Source of the DNA: Chloroflexota bacterium
Lineage (GTDB): Bacteria; Chloroflexota; Anaerolineae; B4-G1
NCBI GenBank assembly: GCA_003648085.1
Contig: QMOC01000110.1
Span: 1 to 7,671, forward strand
DNA length: 7,671 nucleotides
Reading direction: 5' to 3'
Positions 1-6,340 of the stretch are shown here, in pieces. A program made the position numbers and the translations under genes. The notes under the pieces were generated by a model. It saw nothing but the letters and a program-made list of their open reading frames with translations. It did no database searches and was not told the DNA's origin. How positions within the stretch are numbered: position 1 is the stretch's first letter; each line of letters begins with the position of its first letter.

Positions 1-277
1 GAGCTCCGCTGCACGTAGCGATGGATTCAGTAAAGGGGACAACCACAGTGCGTGCAATGGTCTCCCGGCGGAGCAGCCAATAGACGGCCCCCACCCCCAG
101 GCCGAACAGCACCGCGAAGCGCATCGCCGGCCAATGCGCCTGCCAGATTCTCCACACAGCCTGCCGAAGTGTTGGTCGCCGTCCCCGGCGACGTTGGGCC
201 GCTCGCGGGTGCGCCGGTTTCTTCACCGTCCGCTCTCGTCGGCCCGGATTGCGGCGCCGGCGCTTACGACGTGTCAT
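1..277 (-). CDS. xrtH: Exosortase H-like protein, N-terminal fragment (runs off the left edge)
   Basis: An open frame of 92 codons on the minus strand begins at ATG 277 and has no stop before base 1. It is preceded by the purine-rich GGAAAGAG directly before the start. Residues 1-50 are very basic (about 20 Arg/Lys). Residue 52 begins a hydrophobic segment, MRFAVLFGLGVGAVYWLL, followed by RRETIARTVVVPFTESIATCSGA. From memory, this pattern of first membrane helix, short polar stretch, then (V)xPFTxxxAxxSxA is how exosortase H proteins begin. These multi-pass membrane transpeptidase-like enzymes cleave proteins with IPTLxxWG C-terminal tails. The gene directly upstream in the same direction encodes such a tail, which strongly supports the call. 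The catalytic Cys, Arg and His lie beyond the edge and cannot be checked. The basic extension is odd for the family; M52 (ATG at 124-122) is an alternative start but has no clear Shine-Dalgarno. Confidence 0.7.
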   Translation of the reverse strand, partial: MTRRKRRRRNPGRRERTVKKPAHPRAAQRRRGRRPTLRQAVWRIWQAHWPAMRFAVLFGLGVGAVYWLLRRETIARTVVVPFTESIATCSGA

Positions 278-295
278 CTCTTTCCACCCGCATGC

Positions 296-337
296 GGGCC
301 AGGGCGCAGGGCATTTTAGCGGCTTGCACCCTGGCCC
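296..337 (-). promoter_or_regulatory. Intercistronic hairpin between surface protein and exosortase genes
   Basis: Bases 296-308 (GGGCCAGGGCGCA) and 325-337 (TGCACCCTGGCCC) form a 13-bp inverted repeat around a 16-nt loop. The single DNA mismatch (305 against 328) becomes a G-U wobble in the minus-strand transcript, so all 13 positions can pair in that RNA. There is no U-tract on either side, so it does not look like an intrinsic terminator. It lies 7 nt past the stop of the surface protein gene and ends 18 nt before the exosortase start. It could protect the upstream mRNA 3' end, be a processing site, or lower exosortase translation, but the sequence does not decide between these. Confidence 0.5.
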
Positions 338-343
338 CTCACC

Positions 344-1792
344 TCATCTCACCGGTTCGACAAGCGAACGGCGACGCAAGGTCCAGGCGGCAACAAGCAC
401 GATAAAAGCGGCCAGGACAATGTAGCCCCACTCGGTCAGCGTGGGAATGGGGGTGGAAGGACACGAGGGGAAGCCTGTCGCCCGGTAGACGAAGCGGCCA
501 TCATCCTCGTCAGAGGCCGTGCCTGTGACCAGCGCAAAGACCGGTTGGTCGGCGGATATCTGGGCGACGTAGTTGGTGCCCACATCTACGTCGTCCGGGC
601 CTAAGGATTGGGTCCCACCGGGGGCGATCTGAACGATCTCGGCCGACGAGTCGAGGGGCGAAGTCCCGACGAAAGAGACGGTGACCGTGACGGGGTCGGC
701 GTTCGGATTGTACATCCACAGCGTCGTATCCCAGTCATCATAGTCATCAAAGAGCATCGGCGTGGCCTGGCAAGTGGATGCCTGATCCCAACTCAGGGCC
801 GTGTAGACAGAAGCGCCCACTGTGTCGCTTATGCTGACCACGGCGGCGATAGGGCCACCTCCCGGGCTGGTGATGGTGTAATAATTCTTCCACGAGTGGG
901 TGGGCATGATCCGCCGGCTCCCCCAGGGCGGTAGATCAACGGGATCCTCACAATCCGCAGCCGAGCAGACCCACACCGTGGTGGCGATGTCACTCACGTT
1001 CTGCACCCTGATGGTTGGGATGACCCCATCGGCGGCGACGGGCGCGTACAGTTCGACGTCACCGGTCGGGGTTGCAGGATAGACGGCCCACCGGTCGCTA
1101 CTGACCTGCACGATGTCCACCCAAATGGGCTGATCGGCCTCAATCCTGGCCGAGCCAATGAACTGGTCGCCAAGATTGCCCACCTTTTTCAGATTCAGCG
1201 ACGCGCTGCCGTTTTCCGGAATGGGACCGAGTACCCTGGTCGAAGCCAGCGTCCCGTCCGGGTTATAAATGAAGATGGTTGCCGCGGCGGGTGCTGGCCC
1301 CAGATTGCCCACCAGGATTTTACTGCTGCTTCCACCGTGATTCCGCTCTATCAGTGGAGCGAAGTAAGTCCGGGCCGTGGTGTCGTCGGGGACCATCTCA
1401 AAGACGTCGTTGCCGTTGAAATCGTCCATCTGAGCGGCGAAGTGAATGATGGTTCCGACGATGTTCTGCTCGCTCTCCAATCTCAGGGTACCGGTAAAGT
1501 CCACCGGCAGGCCCAAGTCGGTCTCTGGTCGGTAGTAGACCGAGCGCCCCGGCGGGATGTTGTCGGTGAACGAGAGCGCCTCACTGCCGTCGGGCCGATA
1601 GAAGTGGGCTGTGAAGTTGGCCGTCTCGTTGTCCATATTTTGCACCTGGAACTCGGTGGCCTTCCAACCGCCGGCCCGGCCGGCATAACTGACCACAGCC
1701 CAAGACAAGGTCAGAACCAGCGCCAGCACAAGGGCCAGGATGGGCAACGGATAACGGCGGCGGGGGTATGATGGGTGTCCTGTTCCGTTCAT
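344..1792 (-). CDS. Secreted surface protein with Ig-like repeats and IPTL-CTERM sorting tail
   Basis: A 482-residue exported protein. The N-terminus has a signal peptide: basic RRR at 11-13, a hydrophobic core at about 16-34, and a plausible cleavage after VSYA (residue 37). The C-terminus is a textbook sorting tail: IPTLTEWG at 449-456, a hydrophobic helix at about 457-472, then RRR at 473-475 and a short tail. This is the IPTL-CTERM signal recognised by exosortase H. The body is predicted to be beta-rich, with four related modules at about 45-118, 157-230, 258-322 and 355-424. Modules share a start like VxNxxxxxA and, in most, an end like ADQPIWVDIV, ADQPVFALVT or SEQNIVGTII. The start is set by a perfect AGGAGG (1798-1803), 5 nt from ATG. 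The neighbouring downstream gene looks like the matching exosortase. The exact function of the repeats (adhesion, surface layer, matrix anchoring) is unknown; sorting to the surface is inferred. Confidence 0.9.
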   Translation of the reverse strand: MNGTGHPSYPRRRYPLPILALVLALVLTLSWAVVSYAGRAGGWKATEFQVQNMDNETANFTAHFYRPDGSEALSFTDNIPPGRSVYYRPETDLGLPVDFTGTLRLESEQNIVGTIIHFAAQMDDFNGNDVFEMVPDDTTARTYFAPLIERNHGGSSSKILVGNLGPAPAAATIFIYNPDGTLASTRVLGPIPENGSASLNLKKVGNLGDQFIGSARIEADQPIWVDIVQVSSDRWAVYPATPTGDVELYAPVAADGVIPTIRVQNVSDIATTVWVCSAADCEDPVDLPPWGSRRIMPTHSWKNYYTITSPGGGPIAAVVSISDTVGASVYTALSWDQASTCQATPMLFDDYDDWDTTLWMYNPNADPVTVTVSFVGTSPLDSSAEIVQIAPGGTQSLGPDDVDVGTNYVAQISADQPVFALVTGTASDEDDGRFVYRATGFPSCPSTPIPTLTEWGYIVLAAFIVLVAAWTLRRRSLVEPVR

Positions 1793-1890
1793 CGTTTCCT
1801 CCTCTCAAAAATTAATCCGTTGCTGTCCTGCAATCCGCTTTCGCTTATCGTTTCCTCCTTATATTAATCCGTTGCCGTCCTGCAATCCGC
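1791..1890 (-). repeat. Tandem duplication of the cyclase 3' end plus Shine-Dalgarno
   Basis: Two copies lie head to tail. A 13-bp block ATCGTTTCCTCCT occurs at 1791-1803 and again at 1847-1859. A 28-bp block occurs at 1811-1838 and 1863-1890 with one difference (T1824 against C1876). The spacer between the blocks differs by 4 bp, so the period is 56 at one end and 52 at the other. On the coding strand each copy reads as the last cyclase codons (ADCRTATD and TAA), an AT-rich spacer, then AGGAGGAAACGAT. The copy next to the surface protein ends in its real ATG. The other copy has ATA at the equivalent place. The single mismatch is synonymous in the cyclase frame. Confidence 0.9.
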
Positions 1891-4800
1891 GTTCTTAGCA
1901 CGCAGGGCGGCCTCGATGTCCGCGATCCCTTTCTCATCGCCCAGGTCGCCGAAGATGCGCCGGGCGGCCTCGAAGTGAGCGCGGGCCTGCTCCGGTTGAC
2001 CCAGCGCCAGGTGAACCCGCCCCAATACCTTGTGCGCCTGGGCCTGGTGGGGCCGTGCGCCGATCTCGTCGGCCACTTCCAGCGCCTGTCGGCCCGAACG
2101 GAGCGCCTGGGCCGGGTCGCCCTGGGCCAGATAGATCTCGGCCAGCAGACGATGGACATGGGTCAACCCCTCACGGTCCCCAATTTCGGCGCTCTTGCCC
2201 AGGGCCGACTGCAGGTACTTTACAGCCTGCATCAGACCCCCTTTGTCCCGGTGAACCTCGCCCAGATTGCCCAGGACCATAGCGACGCCCAACTGGTCGC
2301 CGATGCGCTCGTGGATGGTCAACGCCCTCTGATAGAAGTCAATGGCCTGGTCGTATTTCCCTTGATCACGGTAAATGAGCCCCAGGTTGTTGTACACCCA
2401 GGCCACGGCGGCGACCTGCCCTATCTTCTCACCGATGGCCAGGCTGCGTTGGTAGTAGGCGATGGCCTGTTCATAGTCGCCCTGACGCCAACTGACGATG
2501 GCCAGGTTGTTGCACGTCTTGGCGATACCCGCCTGGTCGCCCAATTGTTCGCGCAGGGCCAGGCTGTCCCGGTGGTAGGCGGCGGCGCGGTCATACTCGC
2601 CCAGTATCCTGTAGGTAAAACCCAGCGTGTCGTAGAGGTCGGCGATGACGGTGCGGTCGTCCGGCGGCGCGGCCTGTAGTCCCCTCTCGCAACTGGCGAT
2701 GGCCTCGTCGTAGTTCCCCTGGCGCATCTGCACCCAGCCGATGCCCCAGTAAATCAGGGCCAGTTCGCGCGAGGTGCCCTCAGTCACTTGCAGGGCAGCC
2801 AGGGCGGCCTGCAACTCGGCCATCGCCTCCTCGTAGCGGCCCTGGGCCTCGTGAACGTCGGCCAGGCCCCGGTGGGCCGCGGCCGTCCTCCGGCGGCGTT
2901 CATCCGTCTCCAGTTCGGCCTCGGGCAGCAGTTGCAACACCGCTTGAAAGCCCTCGCTGGCGGCCTCGTACTCCCCAATAAGGTGGTGCACCTGCGCCAT
3001 GCCGGAGCGCAAGGTGATGATCTGCTCAAGCAGGCCACCGTCCTCCCCGCGTTCCCGCAGCCCCTCGGCCAGGGCCAGCGCCCGGCGATAATGCTCCAGC
3101 GCCTCCTGGTTGGCGTAGGCCCGCTGTGCTTTCTGGCCCGCCTTGAGGTGGTACGCGAGCGCCTTCTCCCACACCTCGCCTCGCTCGTAATGGTGCGCCA
3201 GCGCGTCATAGTAAGCCGGCAGGCGGTCGCTGTACCTCTGCTCCAGCCAGCGCCCCACCTCCCGGTGGTACGCACATCGCTTCTCCACCAGCATGTTCTC
3301 GTAGGCCACCTGCTGCACCAGGCCGTGCCGGAACTGGTACATCCAGCGCGGGCGCTCCGCCTCGATGCGCTCCACTTCGCGGATCATATCCATCCTCTTC
3401 AACTCGCGGATATGCCGGAAGAACTCCTCCTCCTCCCTCCCCGTGCTGGTGAACAGGTGCAACCATAGGTCTTCGGTAAACTCCTCCCCGATCACCGAGG
3501 CCATCCACAAGGCCCGGCGTGCCCCAGGGCTCCCAAAGTCCAGTTCGTCAATCCGGCTCTGGATGATTTGTTGCAGCGTCTCGGGCACGCGGATACGCTC
3601 GACGGCCTGCACGATCTGCCATCCGCCCTCCTCGCCCCGGACGATGGCTCCTTCGCTCACCAGAGAGCGCAGCACCTCCTCGACGTAGAGTGGGTTGCCG
3701 TCCGTCGCCTTCAGAATCAGTTTCTGGAAATCCGAGGGGAGCTGCTCCGTCTGCAACAGGTTGAACACCAGTTGATAACAGTCCTCGTCCTCCAGTTCCT
3801 TGAGCGAGATCAGATGAGAGTCCGGATGCCACTGTTCGATCTCCTGCCACGTCTGCCAGACCGGATGTCCTCTTCTCAGGCGATAGATCAGACAGAAGAA
3901 CAGGGGTAGGCGGTCACTGGTGCGATCCAGGACGAATTTCAGCATATCCAAAGAGGCGCTGTCGGCCCAGTGCAGGTCTTCCAGAATCAGGATCAGGGGC
4001 CTCTCCTCCGCTGCATGCGTCAGCAGGTCGCAGACGGCCAGGCGCGTCTGGGCCTGCAGGGCCTGGGCGTCCAGTCGCTCCACCCGCTCCGCCAGGCCCG
4101 CTTTTTCGGATAGATCCAGCGCCAGGAAGTGGCCCAGGTAGGCCAGTTTGCTGATGAATTCGTCAACCCAGCCCGGGCTTGCTCCCGCGAAGGTGTCCTT
4201 GAGCCCGGCAGATAACTTACTCCAGCGCCTCTCCTGCGAGTCGTCGTCGGCAAAAGCCAGAAGTTGCTCCACGATTTCGATGAAAATACCGTTCGCCTTC
4301 TGTCCATACGGGCGGCCGCGACCGGTCAACCAGGTCGCCGCTTCGCCCGTCTCCGCCAGCGTCTCGGTCCACTGCCGCCACTCCTCGATCAACCTCGTCT
4401 TGCCCACCCCCGCCTCACCGGTGACGGCCACGATCTGCTTGCGCCCCCTCGACAGCAAAGTGCGAAAGTGGCTTTGCAGCGCCTCCAGTTCGGCCTCTCG
4501 TCCCACCATGTCCGAACGGAAGACCCGCTCATCTTCAACTTCAACACTCCGTGCCGCTTGCAGAAGGTAGACGGGGATCAGGTCCTTCTTGCCTTTCACT
4601 CTGATCGGCGCTAACGCCTGGGCCTCAAAACCATCCTTGATTTGGTCCCAGACGCTCTGGCTCACCCAAATCTGACCGGGCCGGGCGGCGGACATCAAGC
4701 GGGCGGCCAGGTTGACGTCATCTCCCATGATCGTGTACTCGCGCCGGTGGCACCTGGGTGACCCCACGTTGCCGGCGAAGACAAAGCCGGTGTTGATCCC

Positions 4801-6093
4801 GATGCGCTGAGACAGAAGCGCAGAAGCGGTGGGCGAGACCAGTCTGCCCATCGCCTCTTGCATCGCCAGGGCCGTCAACGCAGCGCGTTGGACGTCCTTC
4901 TCGTGGGCCTCGGGAGCGCCGAAGGTGATCATGAGTTTGTCACCCTGGTCGTACAGATCCACTTTGTTGATCGTCCCGCCGTAGTAGCGGACCTCCTCCT
5001 GCATAGCCTTGAAGTACTGGCTCAAGTCGTAGGCGATGCTGGCTGCGTCGGCGGTGCCGTGGACGCGGATGATCTCGCTCATGCCGATGAAGTTGGCGAA
5101 CAGCACCGTCACCTGGCGATGTTGCCCTTCGATCCGGCCCCGCTGGGGGTCGTACACCAGTTGGGGCAGGACGCCGGTCGGCAGGTAGGGGGTCAGACTG
5201 TCCAACCGCTCCACGAGCCCCCACAAGTCTCCTTCCAGGTCGGAGAGCCATCTTTCAATCTCACTCCACCGATCCCCGGCCAAGGTGGTTGGTGGAGGAC
5301 AAACGTCTACGACCCGATAAAAGTCGGACTGTCCCTCCAATTCCTCGACTTTGAGGTGATCTTTGACTAACTCGTAGGTTTCACGACTGACGAGTATGTC
5401 CCCCTCGCGGGCTGCCGATTCGGCGCGCGCCGTGCGTTCGACGGCGCTGCCCGTGAGCACGTATTCCATATGCTCGGCTGTGCCCACGCTGGCGGCGAAT
5501 AGGAGTCCCGAACTGCTGCCCGCTTTCATGCTCAGGGGGAAGACCTGCTGGAATACTTCGACGGCGTCAAACCGCTCGGCCATCACCTGCCTCATCTCCC
5601 AGGCGGCCCAGAGGGCGTTCATCGCTCCCTCCTCGTTGCTGTCCTCTCTCTTGAACAGGCACAGCATCGCATCGCCGCCGAATTTGACCAGCAGGCCGTT
5701 GTATTTGAAGAGGATACCGAGCATCGCGTCCAGATACTCATTGATGACGCGGACGACCGCCTCCGCACCGGCCTTGCCGCCTATCTCTTTCAGCCTCTCG
5801 GAGAGGTCTGTGAAGCCGGAGATGTCGGCAAAGAGCAAGGTGCCCTCCAGGAATCGGCCTTTATTCTCGGCCACCACCGGTTCCCGAAGCAACTCCAACG
5901 CCAGGTGGCGCGGCACGTAAGTCACAACGGCGTGCAGGAGTTGGCTCAAGTGGCCAATGCATAGCGCCTCCCGCTGCTCTGGGAGGGCGTATTGGACCTC
6001 TCTGTACAGATCCGCAGGCAGGTACTTTTGAAGTCGGCTCCAATCCTCTTTCCCGGACGGGAAATACTGCTCTAAATCAGGGACACGGGCCAT
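1864..6093 (-). CDS. Soluble-adenylyl-cyclase-like protein: twin cyclase domains, STAND ATPase, TPR
   Basis: A 1409-residue, apparently cytoplasmic signalling protein with no signal peptide or membrane helix. Domain order: helical N-terminus (1-80); class III cyclase domain 1 (about 83-265); linker; cyclase domain 2 (about 325-512); P-loop ATPase (about 528-850) with Walker A GEAGVGKT (559-566), Walker B ILEDLHWAD (703-711) and GNPLYVEE (799-806), typical of AAA_16/STAND proteins; helical region; TPRs to the end. Domain 1 has both metal aspartates, D90 and D141. Domain 2 has lost the first (N334) but carries K377 (INKV), T454, N461 and R465, the expected base-binding and transition-state residues. 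The two domains therefore appear to build one active site, as in mammalian soluble adenylyl cyclase, predicting ATP to cAMP. ATG 6093 is preceded by GGGAG at 6-nt spacing. It is probably the first gene of an operon with the surface protein. Cyclase activity and base specificity are inferred; the regulatory ligand is unknown. Confidence 0.92.
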   Translation of the reverse strand: MARVPDLEQYFPSGKEDWSRLQKYLPADLYREVQYALPEQREALCIGHLSQLLHAVVTYVPRHLALELLREPVVAENKGRFLEGTLLFADISGFTDLSERLKEIGGKAGAEAVVRVINEYLDAMLGILFKYNGLLVKFGGDAMLCLFKREDSNEEGAMNALWAAWEMRQVMAERFDAVEVFQQVFPLSMKAGSSSGLLFAASVGTAEHMEYVLTGSAVERTARAESAAREGDILVSRETYELVKDHLKVEELEGQSDFYRVVDVCPPPTTLAGDRWSEIERWLSDLEGDLWGLVERLDSLTPYLPTGVLPQLVYDPQRGRIEGQHRQVTVLFANFIGMSEIIRVHGTADAASIAYDLSQYFKAMQEEVRYYGGTINKVDLYDQGDKLMITFGAPEAHEKDVQRAALTALAMQEAMGRLVSPTASALLSQRIGINTGFVFAGNVGSPRCHRREYTIMGDDVNLAARLMSAARPGQIWVSQSVWDQIKDGFEAQALAPIRVKGKKDLIPVYLLQAARSVEVEDERVFRSDMVGREAELEALQSHFRTLLSRGRKQIVAVTGEAGVGKTRLIEEWRQWTETLAETGEAATWLTGRGRPYGQKANGIFIEIVEQLLAFADDDSQERRWSKLSAGLKDTFAGASPGWVDEFISKLAYLGHFLALDLSEKAGLAERVERLDAQALQAQTRLAVCDLLTHAAEERPLILILEDLHWADSASLDMLKFVLDRTSDRLPLFFCLIYRLRRGHPVWQTWQEIEQWHPDSHLISLKELEDEDCYQLVFNLLQTEQLPSDFQKLILKATDGNPLYVEEVLRSLVSEGAIVRGEEGGWQIVQAVERIRVPETLQQIIQSRIDELDFGSPGARRALWMASVIGEEFTEDLWLHLFTSTGREEEEFFRHIRELKRMDMIREVERIEAERPRWMYQFRHGLVQQVAYENMLVEKRCAYHREVGRWLEQRYSDRLPAYYDALAHHYERGEVWEKALAYHLKAGQKAQRAYANQEALEHYRRALALAEGLRERGEDGGLLEQIITLRSGMAQVHHLIGEYEAASEGFQAVLQLLPEAELETDERRRRTAAAHRGLADVHEAQGRYEEAMAELQAALAALQVTEGTSRELALIYWGIGWVQMRQGNYDEAIASCERGLQAAPPDDRTVIADLYDTLGFTYRILGEYDRAAAYHRDSLALREQLGDQAGIAKTCNNLAIVSWRQGDYEQAIAYYQRSLAIGEKIGQVAAVAWVYNNLGLIYRDQGKYDQAIDFYQRALTIHERIGDQLGVAMVLGNLGEVHRDKGGLMQAVKYLQSALGKSAEIGDREGLTHVHRLLAEIYLAQGDPAQALRSGRQALEVADEIGARPHQAQAHKVLGRVHLALGQPEQARAHFEAARRIFGDLGDEKGIADIEAALRAKNADCRTATD
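1924..2646 (-). repeat. Regular TPR-coding array, 40-residue (120-bp) period
   Basis: Within the cyclase gene, the central Leu of the TPR helix A motif (LG/LA followed by YxxxGxYxxA) falls at residues 1157, 1197, 1237, 1277, 1317 and 1357, exactly 40 residues apart. Less regular TPR units precede it from about residue 1030, including one at 1118. Unit starts read TLGFTYR, NLAIVSW, NLGLIYR, NLGEVHR, LLAEIYL and VLGRVHL. A 40-residue rather than 34-residue spacing is typical of the extended TPR class seen at the C-termini of signalling ATPases. It likely forms a protein-binding superhelix. Confidence 0.85.
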
Positions 6094-6253
6094 TTGCTTC
6101 TCCCATAAAAATGCCGGGGATGCCCTGTTTCAGCGGGGGTCTCTCGGTTGAAGCCGGGCCTCCACCCGATGTTTCCGCTGCACTCTCATACTGAATAACG
6201 AGGATGGTTATCAAGAGATACGGTATGGTCACCCTCCATCGTCCAGCATATAA

Positions 6254-6282
6254 ATTGTACACGCTTTGTTGACTTGGTGCAA
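6254..6282 (-). promoter_or_regulatory. Candidate sigma-70-type promoter for the cyclase operon
   Basis: On the minus strand, a -35-like TTGCAC (6277-6282) is followed by a 17-bp spacer and a -10-like TACAAT (6254-6259), which matches the consensus at 5 of 6 positions. Transcription would start near 6247, giving a leader of about 150 nt before ATG 6093. A weaker alternative closer to the gene is TTGATA (6209-6214), an 18-bp spacer and TATGAG (6185-6190). This is consensus matching only. Confidence 0.35.
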
Positions 6283-6302
6283 ATTGCCGATTGTGGTATC
6301 AT
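6274..6302 (+). promoter_or_regulatory. Candidate extended -10 promoter for UDP-glucose dehydrogenase
   Basis: TTGGTG (6274-6279), a 17-bp spacer and TATCAT (6297-6302), with an extended -10 TGG immediately before it (6294-6296). The predicted start is near 6309, leaving a leader of about 30 nt that holds the AGGAGG. An alternative plus-strand promoter is TGGTCA (6226-6231), a 17-bp spacer and TATAAA (6249-6254). The first shares -35 bases 6277-6279 with the opposite-strand candidate. Confidence 0.35.
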
Positions 6303-6321
6303 TAAGGTCCAAGATAGAATT

Positions 6322-6327
6322 AGGAGG
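6322..6327 (+). promoter_or_regulatory. Shine-Dalgarno site fixing the dehydrogenase start
   Basis: A perfect AGGAGG lies 13 nt before ATG 6341, longer than the usual 5-9 nt. No in-frame start codon is closer. The start at 6341 gives the expected family N-terminus [14 protein letters not shown], so it is preferred over the in-frame TTG at 6266, which would add 25 residues unlike the family and translate through the promoter region. Confidence 0.75.
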
Positions 6328-6340
6328 AACATACAAAAGC

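Noticed and set aside
296..337. Intrinsic terminator after the surface protein gene
   Set aside because: The stem is strong, but no run of T follows on either strand.
52..405. Plus-strand 117-codon open frame at the left edge
   Set aside because: It lies antisense to the exosortase fragment and the end of the surface protein gene. Its product is low-complexity Pro/Ala/Arg with no recognisable domain, whereas the minus frame gives a membrane protein that fits its neighbour.
1975..2679. Plus-strand 234-codon open frame opposite the TPR region
   Set aside because: The minus strand encodes regular TPR units here; the plus product is a mirror of the 120-bp repeat with no motif of its own.
6274..6288. 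Possible sigma-54 promoter (TTGGTGCAAATTGC)
   Set aside because: The GG and GC are 10 bp apart, not the required 12, so the -24/-12 geometry fails.
6266..6340. Upstream TTG start for the dehydrogenase
   Set aside because: It adds 25 residues unlike the family, overlaps the promoter candidates and has no Shine-Dalgarno; ATG 6341 gives the standard N-terminus.
6094..6340. cAMP-receptor-type operator in the divergent region
   Set aside because: I looked for TGTGA-N6-TCACA because of the neighbouring cyclase and found nothing close.
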